Source: Plecoglossus altivelis (taxonomy: Eukaryota > Chordata > Actinopteri > Osmeriformes > Plecoglossidae). From it: a DNA stretch of 64,000 bases. The DNA lies in the NCBI GenBank assembly GCA_036571765.1, contig BROE01000001.1, forward strand, positions 4,998,322 to 5,062,321, written 5' to 3'. How positions within the stretch are numbered: the stretch's first letter is position 1; the number at the start of each line of letters is the position of its first letter. The position numbers and the translations under genes were made by a program. The notes beneath the pieces were generated by a model. That model ran no database searches. It was given only the letters and a program-made list of their open reading frames with translations, and was not told the origin of the DNA. Shown piece by piece: positions 1-11,579 of this stretch.

Positions 1-390
1 TGTCTGGAGGGCGGTGGCCTCTGGGGTGGTGTGGTCGTGGAGCGCACGACCCCGCGCTCGCGAGCTCGGCGGCAGACAGAGCTGGGGCGGCCCCTGGGCA
101 GCGGTGTGGCCTGGAGGTGGGGCCTGCGCCACCCGCACCGGTGGGTCGATGCGGGGCACTTACCCAGTAACTGGGCCGTCCTGGGGCCTGCCAGCGCAGG
201 GGTGCCTGTTGGGGGTCTGGGGGTGGGGTGTGTGGGGGGGGGCTGGGTGGTTGTCTCTATCTCCCTGTCACTTAGAATCACTGCTGTTCTCTGTGTGCCC
301 TCAGTGCTTTTCAAACATGGAGTTCCCTTAACACTCGAAAAGCAGACCGCACCTTTACTGTTTAATGCCACTCACTTTCACACACTGGCA

Positions 391-472
391 TACACACACA
401 CACACACACACACCTACAAGGTCCCGCACATACAGTGCACACACACACTCACTCACTCACACTCACACTGGA
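391..472. repeat. (CA)n microsatellite, interrupted
   Basis: A run of CA dinucleotides is followed by CACT/CACA variants. It explains the Thr-His-rich open frames seen here, which are not genes. Confidence 0.9.
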
Positions 473-720
473 CTTATTAGTTCTGAAAAATGGCAAGGCC
501 CAGAGAAAGAGAGGGAGACAGCCAGAGTCTGTTTATGTGTCAGTCCAGGTCTCTCCATTAATCTGAACACTGAATAGACATGCGGTCGGCTCGCTGAAAT
601 CCACCGGCTCGAAACAAGCATGTTGACGCCATTAAAACCCTCTTATATTAAACAAGAGAGTGCAGCACGCTAAGACACATCATTTATCAGCCGTCTGGAT
701 GTCTTCAAGCTAACCTCACC

Positions 721-1200
721 TGCCCCTTCTCTCCCTCTCTCTCCCTCTCCCTCTCCCTTTCTCTTTCTCCCTCTCTCTCCCTCTCTACCTCTCTCTCCCT
801 CTCTCCCTCTCTCTCTCTCCCTCTCTCCCTCTCTCTCCCTCTCTCCTCATCTTCCCGGATTTTGTTGTCGCTTATTTTCTCTTTCACTTGTAACCACCCT
901 ACTCCAAACTTTCTCTCTTCATCTCTTCACGCATTGTCATCCACTCATCTCCAGCCCCCTCTCTCTCTCTCTTTCCCTTTGTTTCTATTTCTCTCCATAT
1001 TTATATATAAAATATATATCGTCCCATCTGTTTCTTCCTCCTCTGCCTCCTCCTTTGTCTCCCTCCTCCATCTTCCAACTTTCCTGACTTTTTGCCAAAT
1101 GCCATGTCTCTTATCCTCTTCCTGTCCCTGCTGTTCTCTCTCCTTTCTATCTTCATCTGTCTCTCTCTCTCTCGCGCTCCTCCTCCCCCATCGTTCATGC
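721..1200. repeat. polypyrimidine (CT-rich) tract
   Basis: A long CTCTCCC-type tract (about 725-846) continues as less regular CT-rich sequence to about 1200, broken by a short ATATATAAAATATATAT stretch near 1000. The Arg-Glu and Leu-Ser open frames on the two strands are composition artefacts. Confidence 0.85.
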
Positions 1201-1260
1201 CTCTCTCCCCCGTGAGTCATAGATTTGGCACAATCAGGCCACCATACTCCTGCTCTCATC

Positions 1261-1520
1261 CAAGCTCATTTGCATGCAGCCAGCACCAGCCAATCAGACG
1301 GCACCGCCGAGCAGCTGTCCTTGTCACCCGTGACTTGTCATCAAAGGTGACCCTGACAGCAAGAAATCAGCAAGAGATAAACCATTCAGTCTCTAATTGG
1401 AGGAATGTTGAGCAACACAGATTCAGAGAATGTTGAGTATAATTAACACCACCAAATCATCAAGCCCCCTAATAAGTGGACAGACAGTATTATTATCTGT
1501 AATTACAGGGAGCTGAGTGT
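1261..1520. promoter_or_regulatory. candidate conserved non-coding element in gpc1 intron 2
   Basis: This low-repeat block sits between satellite tracts. It carries a perfect octamer ATTTGCAT (1268-1275), a CCAAT motif (about 1290), a CTAATTGG homeodomain-type motif (about 1393) and several further TAATTA/TAATTAC cores. Such composition is typical of vertebrate developmental enhancers, but conservation cannot be assessed from one sequence. No open frame of note is present. Confidence 0.3.
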
Positions 1521-1975
1521 TTTTTCCCCCTTTTATACCAGAGAGTTCTAAATCTTGTTTGCTCCCATCCCTTTTTTTTTGTTATTCTGAATTCCTCTGT
1601 CTGTGTATGAGGAGCCTAAGGCACCTGGGTCGGGTCGGGTCGCGTCGCGGCTGAAATCCGCTCAGGTCCTCTAAGAGCAGGGCTGGATGTTGGGGACATG
1701 TTGGTGTCACTGGATAAAAACTAATTTTTTACACTGGAGGTTCACTGGTTCTAAGAATTAATAAGGTTGTGAGTTTTTCACGGCATGAGTCCAATCTACA
1801 TTCATGTAATGTTGTTGTTTAGGCCAGCTTGGCAATGGTATCATTTGAATCCGACAATATGGTGGCATATTGTCATATTCTATATAAGAGTCGTATTCTT
1901 CCAGTGTGTGAGCATGGAGCAAATATCCTCTTTAGGACCACCTCCCTCTATACACACAGACCCACACATGCACGT

Positions 1976-1999
1976 GCACACACACACACACACACACAC
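1976..1999. repeat. (CA)n microsatellite
   Basis: About 12 CA units. Confidence 0.9.
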
Positions 2000-2140
2000 G
2001 GTGAAACCAGCTGCCAGAGATGGAACCTATAGCAAGTTGAGCAGCTGATAGGATAACAGCTCCTTCTGTCTGACACACCTGCCTGCCGTCTAACTCTGTT
2101 GCCTGCAGAGCCCCCACTTCCCTCGTCCTCGCTGACCGCT

Positions 2141-2275
2141 CCCTCTCTCTCTCTCTCCCTCTCTCTCTCTCCCTCTTTCTGCCTCGCTCTCCCTCGTTCT
2201 TTCTTCCCCCCCTCCCTCCTTCCCCTCTTTGCTTGCTCGCTCTCTCCCTCTTCCTCGCTCTCGCCCTCCATTTCT
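2141..2275. repeat. (CT)n-rich tract
   Basis: CTCTCTCTCCCT-type pyrimidine run on the plus strand. It generates Arg/Glu-rich minus-strand open frames that are not genes. Confidence 0.85.
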
Positions 2276-2409
2276 CCTGAATGATGGCAGGCATTCATTG
2301 TTGTTGAGTGATGAGTCAACCTCAGTCAACCCAGGGAGCCCTTAATGTTTCTTCAAAAATGATTTGTCCTTGGCCAGGTGGTAGAGCTGAGCAGAGCTGA
2401 CTCAGGCAG

Positions 2410-2598
2410 AAACACACACACACTCAGCCCCCCTTGCCACACACACACACACTCAGCCCCCCTTGCCATACACACACACACGCATACACAGATGCAAGCA
2501 TTTACACACACCCTCTTCCCTACACACAGACACACACATACAGATGCAAACACTTACACACGCTCCTTTCCCTACACACACACACACATACACATAAC
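2410..2598. repeat. CA-rich imperfect tandem repeat
   Basis: CA runs alternate with CTCAGCCCCCCTTGCCA (two copies, about 2422-2468) and then with an ACACAGATGCAAACACTTACA-like unit of about 54 bp present twice. This is a compound microsatellite/minisatellite. Confidence 0.8.
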
Positions 2599-3474
2599 CC
2601 AGTGTGTATGCTCCAGGCAGGTCCTCTAATCTGTGGGCTTCCACAGTCTCCGGGCCTGAGAGGCCTAGCCAGCCTGGGCTGGTCTGTCTGCTGCAGGAAC
2701 ACCCTACACTTAGCCACACGGAGATAGGCTGGCCCACACCCTGCTAAGCACTGCCACATGGAGATAGACTGGGGCCCACACCACAGCACACACACTGCTA
2801 TTTACTGGGCTCTCCGTGGAAATACCACCCAACCAATTGCTAGCTAGATTTTCTGTGGCATAGCTGGCTGAAGGAATGTTTCTGGGAAGCGATGCCGAGC
2901 AACGGTCCCCGGGGGATACGGAAGAGGGTGGCAGTGACAGATGTGACACCGGTATGCGATCTTAGCAGGCTTGGTGTTAGGGTAACGCTCTGGGAAACAT
3001 TCTACAGCTACTACCATAGGGGCCCATCCTCAGACACCATCTTGGCTGTGGGCAGTAATACCAGATGTAATGTTGCGCATCCCTGGGTAATTAACCCTGT
3101 CTAACGCACGGCTACACTCAGACGGGGAAACGGTGGTCACCAACAGATGGCTGAAGACAGCATCTCTCTCTTAACTCTCTCCTCTCTCTCCTCTCTCCCT
3201 TTGTCCGCTCTGCTGTGCCCATCTGATGCTCAATGGGGTGAGATGAGCAGTGAAGGAAAGATACGATGCCAGAGAGACAGTGAGTGAGAATAGCGTGCAA
3301 GTGAGTGAGAAAGAGAGCAACAGTCGGAGAACAGCACGATGTTTGAGGTGTGGAAGAGACAGGAAGAAGAAAACACAGAGGGCGAGAAAGAGGAGGTAGA
3401 CAGTGATGAGTATACAACTCTGAGAAGGCGACCAAAACAGGTGCAACACAGGAGAGAATGAAAGAGACAGAAAG

Positions 3475-3508
3475 ACCAACAGATAGAGAGACAGACAGAC
3501 AGACAGAC

Positions 3509-3569
<61 letters not shown>

Positions 3570-3835
3570 GAGAGACAGCGAGAGACAGACAGAGTGAGAG
3601 AGAGACAGAGAGAGACAGACAGAGATAGACAGGGAAAGACAGACAGACAGAGAGAGACAGAGAGACAGACACAGAGAGAAAGACAGAGAGAGACAGACAG
3701 AGATAGACAGAGACAGACAGACAGACAGACAGACAGAGAGACAGACAGAGAGAGACAGACAGAGAGAGAAAGAGACAGACAGTGAGAGAGATAGATAGAC
3801 AGACAGAGAGAGAGAGAGAAAGAGAGAAAGAGAGA
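3475..3835. repeat. (GACA)n/(GA)n compound array
   Basis: Uninterrupted GACA units (about 3488-3567) pass into mixed GAGACAGACAGA units. The minus-strand Leu-Ser-Val-Cys open frame across it is a repeat artefact. The purine-rich strand is plus, so a gpc1 pre-mRNA would carry it as UGUC/CU repeats. Confidence 0.9.
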
Positions 3836-4118
3836 GGAGGAAGCTGAGCAGGTGCTACCCTGTTAGGAACATACAGTTGCAGAAGTGTCACTAAGTTTAC
3901 TGAGAGCATAACCTGACCACAGTCTCCAGATGACCTGCTGTTGACACACTAACTACCATTCACCCCAGGGGAACACAACTGTTTGTGTGTGTGTGTTCCC
4001 ACTAGGAAAGAGCATGGCTGTCCCGTTCCATGTTTCAGTATGGCCTCTGTGACACCACACCAAACCTTTTTTCCATCACTAACTTAAACACATTTAACAT
4101 CCGGTGTTCAAAAGTCTC

Positions 4119-4735
4119 AGTAGACAGAGAAGGACAGAGGGCAGTAGAAAGAGAAGGACAGAGGGCAGTAGACAGAAAAGGACACAGGGCAGTAGAAAGA
4201 GAAGGACAGAGGGCAGTAGAAAGAGAAGGACAGAGGGCAGTAGAAAGAGAAGGACAGAGGGCAGTAGAGAGAGATGGACAGAGGGCAGTAGAAAGAGAAG
4301 GAAAGAGGGCAGTAGAAAGAGAATGACACAGGGCAGTAGAAAGAGAAGGACAGAGGGCAGTAGACAGAGAAGGAAAGAGGGCAGTAGAAAGAGAAGGACA
4401 CAGGGCAGTAGAAAGAGAAGGACACAGGGCAGTAGAAAGAGAAGGACAGAGGGCAGTAGAAAGAGAAGGACAGAGGGCAGTAGAAAGAGAAGGAAAGAGG
4501 GCAGTAGACAGAGAAGGAAAGAGGGCAGTAGAAAGAGAAGGACAGAGGGCAGTAGACATAAAAGGACACAGGGCAGTAGAAAGAGAAGGACAGAGGGCAG
4601 TAGAAAGAGAAGGACACAGGGCAGTAGAGAGAGAAGGACAGAAGGCAGTAGAGAGAGAAGGACAGAGGGCAGTAGAAAGAGAAGGAAAGAGGGCAAGAGA
4701 AAGAGAAGGACAGAGGGCAGTAGAAAGAGAACGAC
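4119..4735. repeat. 24-bp minisatellite, about 26 copies
   Basis: The unit is close to GGACAGAGGGCAGTAGAAAGA plus AAG, with one or two substitutions per copy (A/C, G/A). The period of 24 is a multiple of three and the unit lacks stops in several frames, so long frames with an 8-residue repeat run on both strands. They have no initiation context or flanking coding sequence, so I treat the array as non-coding. Confidence 0.92.
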
Positions 4736-5767
4736 AGGAGAGGGAAAGAGATGGAGGATCAGGAGGGAGAACGAGAGAGTAAGATCAGTTGAGGGAATTG
4801 GAGACAAAGACAGGGAAAACAAACACCAGTCAGCCTCTGAACAACGCCATCCCGAAAGGTCAGTCTAACTAGCCGAGGCCAGAGTCGGCTGACAGATCTC
4901 TTCTCACACACTGGCCAGGGGGAACGAACCGAGTGCAGAGACAGATGAATGCTGTAACTAGAACAGATTATCAAGCACAAACAATCCCTTGGACATAATA
5001 ACGGTCTGATCGCTGGTGCTTTACACTAATGTACTGCAGTCAACTCTCTCCCTCTACTCTACAGCAGATGACCCACAGGTTTACCTCACAGTAGAACACA
5101 CACACACCAGCCCGTTTGTAATAAAAGCCAAGGTGGCAGGAAGCCAGAGTTTGGATGAACAAAAAAAAGAGAGAAAAGGACTCCATCTTTGATAATGTGA
5201 AAGGAATACTCTGTAACTGAATAACCTATTCGCATCCTGGTTTCGTGACTGCAATAATGATGAGGGAGAAGATACTACTGTCGAAAAACCTACTCCTTGT
5301 GTGCGTGTGCATGTGTGTGCCCTTGTGTGCATGCTGTATGTGTGTGTGTTTGAGTGGGTGAAGGGAAAACCACTACAGCTGTTCTGCGCTCTCTACCAAT
5401 ATCAACAGCAGCGAGCGTCACCATAAACACTCCCCTTGAAATAAACTGTCCTATGACATTATGGTTCCACAGCAGCATTCCTCACTGTGACAGGTCTACT
5501 TGCTAACGCCTAACACACACGTTCACTGCAAATATACACTGTAAAGTACACATGCACATCCAGAGCGCAAACAAAACAGAAACACATGCAACGACTAAAC
5601 ACAATCACAGCAATCAACCACGGAGCTTGATCCGATGTGGCAGTAGACCAGGATTTACCACTGTATCACCCTGCGCACACATCCTCATCCCTGCCACAGC
5701 ACATATACAAACACACGACGCTACAACAACTTTAACACACATTCCACTGGAGAGGACACGCCCTCAC

Positions 5768-5926
5768 CGTCAAAGGCCTTGTAGTGGGCGTTGATGCTGG
5801 CTTGCTGGATCTGGCCGGAGACTTTGATGGAGCGCTCCGTCTCCATGCGGCTGAGGTTGGCCAAGGACTCTTCCATCGCACTGGTGCAGCAGGTGTAGCC
5901 TTGGGGGCAGACTCGCAGGTGCTCCC
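5768..5926 (-). CDS. gpc1: glypican-1-like, coding exon 2
   Basis: This exon encodes residues 58-109 of a glypican, a GPI-anchored cell-surface heparan sulfate proteoglycan that modulates FGF, Wnt, Hedgehog and BMP signalling. The peptide begins EHLRVCPQGYTCCTSAMEES and contains the conserved core cysteines (about C63, C69, C70). It also has a LANLS sequon (N about 80) at the place of the known N-glycosylation site in mammalian GPC1. It ends at ...HYKAFD. The acceptor is a C-rich tract ending CCCTCCAG (AG at 5928-5927) and the donor is G|GTGAGG. The exon is 159 nt, phase 1 to phase 1, and its first GG completes the Gly codon begun in exon 1. The ISG-EHLR junction and QGYTCCTS wording fit GPC1 better than GPC2, GPC4 or GPC6. 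Whether this is a teleost a or b copy is unresolved. Confidence 0.93.
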
Positions 5927-7150
5927 CTGGAGGGTGGAGGAGAGGGGGGGGGAGGTTAGCGCCAACAAAACCCATGTTGCTAATTGTAAGATGACCGGAT
6001 GCATCTGGATTCGATTGTATTGATTTTTCATCACAAGGCAAGAGGTCACTCTTTAACACGTGATTCTTTCCGCCAAAGCTTTAGGCCAAAGCCAGAAACA
6101 AATCGTATCAAGAGCAGAATATCATGTCAGCTACCGGACAGTAAAAGATCAAATCAAATTAGAATTTATTTCTACAGTTATTTCTATATCTATTTTTACA
6201 CTCAACGTCACATAGGGCTTCACGTATATCCATCGTACTGCTTCTCAACCAAACTAAACCCTCAAGGACAAACTATAAACCCTTATAAACAAGAATAATT
6301 CGCCGGATACAGTGCGATAGAAACATTGTTAAACCCTTACGAACTGCACACAATGTAGAAACTGGACCAAAGAGTACACTGTCACATTACTGTCTGTTGT
6401 ATCCCTGCTGACTGGATAAACAGCCAATCATATATGAGAAAATGCTTGACTGCCAGCGTTGACTGGTGAGACAGTGACTCAGTCTATGGTCACTAGCCAA
6501 TCAAAAGGGGCAAGGATTTTGTGTCAAGGTTTTCTTTCATTTTTCACGAGAAGATCCAACATGATCACACACATATTACTAAACACACACCATCTGAATG
6601 GTACGGCAATGGACACAGTATCCAAAGTTTAATTACACTCGCCTTCTTTGGAGAGTTTGATGAATTAGCCTTTCGACCTAGAACCCACGCACCTATCCAG
6701 CACACACACACACACACACGGTGAATACGTTTGGCCGACCCTGCCAAGGGGAGCTGAATCGTACACAGTGTTGGGCTGTACCAAAGAATCCCACTTAAAC
6801 TACCAGCCTCATCCGTCCAGAAACACTGGGGTTGTGCTTTGAAAGGCCCTTGTCACGTTCGCGCAAAAAACAAAATGTCGCCCTTCGAATGGAATAACAA
6901 AAGTAGATTGAAACTGTCCGCCAATTAAATTGGAGTGACCTTTTCGTATCGAGTGTTGCACCCATCAGGCTATGAAGATGTTGGGCACAGTATTGGAGAT
7001 CTTGTCTCAGTCCGTCATCAGAACACACTGTGTGTCTCACTGGCTGGGTTCATCCAAGGGATAGATGGATTCTGTGCATCCGTACATGATGCATGTGTGT
7101 ACGTGTGCGTGTGTGTGTCTGTGTGTGTGTCAGACAGACTAGAAGAGTGA

Positions 7151-7262
7151 AGGGTATAGATCAGTGGATGGAGCATTTGACTGCAGATCAAGAGGTCACA
7201 TGACCAAATGCTGCCCTTGTACTGTACGTTCCTTTGGACGCTAGGAGATGCTAAATGCATCT
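7151..7262 (+). mobile_element. tRNA-Cys-derived SINE remnant
   Basis: The head reads GGTATAGATCAGTGGATGGA then GCATTTGACTGCAGATCAAG, which matches tRNA-Cys(GCA) through A box, anticodon loop (CTGCAGA) and following stem. The T-arm/B box is degraded. After about 20 bp a tail resembling CTTTGGATAAAAGCGTCTGC followed by TAAATGCAT ends the element, as in many teleost tRNA SINEs. Several substitutions show that it is an old, inactive copy and not a functional tRNA gene. Confidence 0.75.
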
Positions 7263-7303
7263 ATTCCACAGTAGCTGTTAGGTGGAGACGAGTGCGTTTG
7301 CTT

Positions 7304-7351
7304 TGGTGTGTGCTGGTGTGTGCTGGTGTGTGTTGGTGTGTGTTGGTGTGC
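7304..7351. repeat. 10-bp tandem repeat, about 5 copies
   Basis: Unit TGGTGTGTGC/T repeated head to tail. Confidence 0.85.
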
Positions 7352-8167
7352 ATATCACACATAAGAGGCTAATCCTGTCTTTCACTTGAAGTAGTGGAGC
7401 AACTGGATGGGATCCAGTTAGCTAACTGGAGAATCAGCATGATAGGTGGATCCCACACATCCTTGATATAGATGTGTGTGTTTGTGTGTGTGAGGGGGGA
7501 AAAGGAGGGCCTGTTGTTGGCCAAAATCTTTGGACTTATACCTGCTCTGCTACCAGAAGCGCACGTGCATGTGTGTAGGAGTCAATACCCGCCAGATCAT
7601 CTTGCTTGCTGCCATTTGAAGGATGTCTGAGTTATGCGGACGAGCGAGCACGCTATTGCACGCACACTGTCCCGCTCGCTGATCCGCAGACCCACCTAAA
7701 CACGCGCGCTCTTGTTATGGCATAACAGCAGGTCAGTGGGTACAAACAGCGACGGCAAGCGAACGCTGGCACACGATGGCACGCAATAACGATGACACAG
7801 TGCAAAACCTTCACGCTATCTCCCACTTTGTTGCTTTGTCGTTCACAGATTCTCTCTTCCAAACACGGTAAGACACGATGCAGAGGGCTGGTGAAATAGA
7901 GGCAGAGGGAGTGGTGGAGAGAAAAGCAGAGAGAGAGAGAGAGAGAGAGAGGTAGAGAAAGAGGCAGAGAGAGGCCTATAGAAACGCAGAGAGAGGCAGA
8001 GAGAGTGAGGGGATGTGTAGTCCACCCAACCTGTCACCTCCCTTAACACACACACGCGTGCGCGCACACACTGCCCCTCCATTCACTCACGCTCAATTTC
8101 ATTACCAGAGGACACTAGAGTAATCACTGCAGGACAGCTTCATCTGAAGAGGCCTATTCAAGCGAAG

Positions 8168-8282
8168 AGGACACACACACACGCAAACCGTTTCCACACG
8201 CACACACGCACATCCACCCCCTCCAACACGCCCTCACAAATCCAGCCACCCCCCCCCCACACACACACACACACACACACAC
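8168..8282. repeat. CA-rich and poly-C tract
   Basis: CA repeats, a CCCCCCCCCA run (about 8250) and a terminal (CA)n of about 11 units. Confidence 0.85.
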
Positions 8283-9125
8283 CAGAACAGAAGAACACAG
8301 AGAACATGCATATAGGGCTTGTGTGTTATCTTCACAACAGGTGTGACATGGGGGAAACATGGTGAGACCATCCTACACTGCTCACAGCCCAGGAAGACTC
8401 AGGTTCCGCCAGCCTTGGCTTTTCCACCACTTAGAAACCGAGGAACCGGGCTGGTTACAGTAACGTTGCTCACCAGGGATGGAATGCAACATCTGCCAGT
8501 CATCCTAACTCTGTAACTTCCTAACATGGTCTTGGAAGAACCCGTTCCAGGCCACACGCCACAACAAGCTCCATCCGATGCCGTGAACTATTCTTTCAGA
8601 ATCTGCGTGCGCGTCGGACTGTTTGTGCTTCCCCCCTCACGTGTTTCTCTGTTGCCCCTGACAACTTTCTGCTTGCCCTGACAAACAGAGCTACGACTCA
8701 GGAGAGCTATACTCAGACGGAGAACTTATCGGTGCTCGCCAGGGAGGCGGGCGACCACGGAACAGGAAACCCGAGAGAGACAGAAGCCTAATGTGAAAGC
8801 TCAGCTCTGAGGACAAACCCTTCAGAAAAACAGGGAAATATGGGCTATTCATAAATGACACAATATGGACACAACAGAAAGCCAAAAGATTTTAAGCACT
8901 TAGGTGCGTTCCGTTTTCCTCCGAAGAGACAGCGAGAGGTTAAAAGAAACACAGAAGAGAAAGAAAGGCAGACGCGGGGGAGGGAGATTGACTGGATTAA
9001 ACTGAAGAAGAAAGAAATGGAGTTGAATGAATTAATAAATTAAAACCCTAGCCTTGAAGGAAAATTCTGATTTGCAAAAGGAAAGAAAGCCATTATCAGA
9101 GTTACCGGGCGCTCAGCCTTTGCTC

Positions 9126-9489
9126 AAGAGCCAAATGAAGGGTCAAATAAAGAGCCAAATGAAGAGTCAAATGAAGAGCCAAATGAAAGGCCAAATGAAG
9201 GGTCAAATGAAGAGTCAAATGAAGAGCCAAATGAAGAGTCAAATGAAGAGTCAAATGAAGAGTCAAATGAAGGGTCAAATGAAGAGTCAAATGAAGAGTC
9301 AAATGAAGGGTCAAATGAAGGGTCAAATGAAGAGTCAAATGAAGAGTCAAATGAAGAGCCAAATGAAGAGTCAAATAAAGAGTCAAATGAAGAGCCAAAT
9401 GAAGGGTCAAATAAAGAGCCAAATGAAGAGTCAAATAAAGAGTCAAATGAAGAGCCAAATGAAAGGTCAAATGAAGGGTCAAATGAAGG
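9126..9489. repeat. 12-bp minisatellite, about 30 copies
   Basis: Unit AGTCAAATGAAG with AGCCAAATGAAG, AGTCAAATAAAG and GGTCAAATGAAG variants. The 12-bp period leaves both strands open, giving a (MKSQ)n-like frame on plus and an (LTLH)n-like frame on minus. Neither is joined to other coding sequence, so it is treated as non-coding satellite. Confidence 0.93.
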
Positions 9490-9722
9490 CCGGTAATGCT
9501 GACACCCGTTATCAACTCATGACAGCAATCTGTCTGTAATCTGTTAATCCACGGATGCTCACTGACACCCTGACACACTTGGATGATTGTAGCAGGTAAT
9601 CTCCGATTGATGTTACGTAAAATACACATTTTGTACGTGTGTGTCTGCCAGTGGTGGGCCTTGAGGGATTAGAGCAGTAATCTAGAGATCTGTAAGAGTG
9701 TGTGTTCCCCAGCTGGTCCAGG

Positions 9723-9730
9723 TGACGTCA
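9723..9730. promoter_or_regulatory. perfect CRE motif
   Basis: The palindrome TGACGTCA, the consensus for CREB/ATF, stands in low-repeat sequence in gpc1 intron 1. Motif only; occupancy is unknown. Confidence 0.3.
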
Positions 9731-9796
9731 GAACAGAATGGAGATATGACATAGCCACAGCTGGGCTCATAGGGGATTAGAACCATGCAGGTGGAC

Positions 9797-9820
9797 AACA
9801 CACACACACACACACACACA
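9797..9820. repeat. (CA)n microsatellite
   Basis: Twelve CA units. Confidence 0.9.
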
Positions 9821-9951
9821 TCGCTCTCCCCTTCCATCTCATCAATCGCTATGGCTCTGCCTTCACCAGCAACCTCCACCTCCTTTTCCTAGCATTTCCC
9901 CCTTCAAGATGAGCTAGATAAATCCACTCTGAGATAGATGATGCAACATAA

Positions 9952-10132
9952 AGGCAGACAGACAGACAGACAGGAGGGGATGACGCAAAAAGACAAGCAG
10001 AGAGGCAGGCAGGAAGCTAGGTTGGCAGAGAGGTCCGCAGGCAGAGATGCAGCCTGGCAGTCAGGCAATCAGGCAGAGAGGCAGGCTGGCAGGTATAGCG
10101 ACAGGCAGGCAGGCAGACTGGCAGGCAGGTGA
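9952..10132. repeat. (CAGA)/(GGCA) degenerate array
   Basis: Starts with GACA repeats and drifts into GGCAGGCA and AGGCAGAGA variants. Confidence 0.85.
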
Positions 10133-10806
10133 CAAGGAGAGATAATTATAGTGTATGATAGATTACAACAGGTAACAAATTGGTAATTAAGTTAGCCCTA
10201 AAAAACGCACCAGGCTGCATTTTATGCCAGACTTGGAGATGAAAGACACACAAGACATACGCACAGAAAATACAGCCATGTGGTGTACAAAGAGTACACA
10301 CACACACACCTACCTACACACAACCACAAAAGGAAGATATATATAGACATTTTAACTCACAAAGACACACACACACACAGATCCCAGTGGCAAAGTCACC
10401 CAATGAATAACCAATGACTGTGTGAGCAAAAAGTGACAGTCCCAATCTCAGAGTTAGATATAGAAAATTCCACATCTCATCGGCTTCGCCTCAGCTCACT
10501 TTCCAGTCAATTCCAACTCTGACTCGACTGAATAAAAATTGAAGTGAGCCCATAGCAGGTACCTGTCCCCAGCCTTGCTCTGAACTGAGACAAGTCAGCA
10601 CGGTGACAACCGCACTACATACACACCCTGCCCTAGTTAGGCCCCGTATGAATGCATCTTGGAACACACATGTCTGGGCATGTGTGTGTGACTGTCCACA
10701 CAGCAAAACCACGTCTTAGGTCACGGAAAACACGAGAAAACAACAAACTGTTCTGACCTCATTTCCCTGTGCGTGCGTACGTGTGTGCGCAAGGTACATG
10801 CGAGTG

Positions 10807-10862
10807 AGTGTTTGTGTGTGAGTGAGTGTCTGTGTGTGTGTGTTTGCGTGTGTGAGTGTGTG
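10807..10862. repeat. (GT)n microsatellite, interrupted
   Basis: GTGTGTGTGAGTGAGTGTC-type interrupted GT array. Confidence 0.85.
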
Positions 10863-11299
10863 AAGCTGGTGTATTTAACTGGCGCATTGACAGTGTGAGT
10901 CACCGCGTTCAGAAAGAGCACATTGTCACTGAAAGTGTTCTCAGAGATCTGACCTCTTCGACAGACGTTGCAATCGAGGCCAGAGGAGAGGGGAGAAAAC
11001 TGGTTAGCAAGACACAAATAAACACAACATACCCAAACACACACAGACACACACACATGTCCCAGTGAAGGGCAGAGCCAAATGAGCTGACACCCAGGAG
11101 TCTGACAGAGTAGTGGGGGGGATGGAGGGAGCTGGGGCCTGCCACAGACAGCCTGCTAATGGAGAAGCATCATCATACAGGATCAAGAAGGTGGGTGGGA
11201 GGCAAGAAAGACAGGGGGACGAGGGGGACAGAGGGACAGGAGAGCCAAGGGACCAGCTGGGGTGTAGTTATAGTTAGAGGTAGGTGATCAAGGGTGACA

Positions 11300-11579
11300 C
11301 AGAGAGAGAGGGATGGGGAGAAGTAGAGAGAGAGAGATTGAGAGAGAGATAGGGAGAGAGGGAGATTGAGATATATATATATATATATAGAGAGAGAGAG
11401 GGAGATTGAGAGAGAGACATAGAGAGAGAGGGAGATTGAGAGAGAGACATAAGGAAAAAGGAGATTGAGAGAGAGACATAGGGAGACAGGGAGATTGAGA
11501 GAGAGACAGGGAGAGAAGGAGATTGAGAGAAAGACAGGGAGAGAGGGAGATTGAGAGAGAGACATAGGGAGAGAGAGAA
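11300..11579. repeat. GA-rich minisatellite with (TA)n core
   Basis: Units of roughly 28-32 bp (GGGAGATTGAGAGAGAGACA and variants) are repeated about nine times. A (TA)9-10 run sits at about 11370-11389. The purine strand is plus. Confidence 0.88.

Larger units (their letters stand above)
1..5767 (-). other. gpc1: gpc1 intron 2 (partial)
   Basis: This is the sequence downstream of the exon 2 donor (GT at 5767-5766, minus strand). GPC1 exon 3 in other vertebrates is long and encodes a helical core segment beginning soon after the FDD motif. No frame here shows it, so the next exon probably lies left of the window. The block holds pyrimidine tracts, CA repeats, a GACA array, a 24-bp minisatellite and one low-repeat block (1261-1520). 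Positions 1-230 are GC-rich and CpG-containing, with no recognisable product. Assignment as intron is inferred from the exon 2 donor. Confidence 0.7.

Noticed and set aside
150..230. Possible small minus-strand exon (acceptor CCCCCAG, donor CTGG|GTAAGT)
   Set aside because: Splice signals look fair, but the ~55-nt product in any frame does not match glypican exon 3 or anything recognised.
3118..3909. 263-codon minus-strand frame
   Set aside because: Driven by (GACA)n/(GA)n; no conserved motif in the non-repeat end.
4094..4868. Repetitive open frames of 166-254 codons on both strands
   Set aside because: The 24-bp period without stops explains them; flanking sequence has no coding character.
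6141..6200. CAAATCAAATTAG...TTTATTT stretch as transposon end
   Set aside because: Resembles ends of several fish interspersed repeats but is too short and degraded to assign; similar traces at 12480 and 21080.
7151..7216. Functional tRNA-Cys gene
   Set aside because: The T-arm is disrupted and a SINE tail follows.
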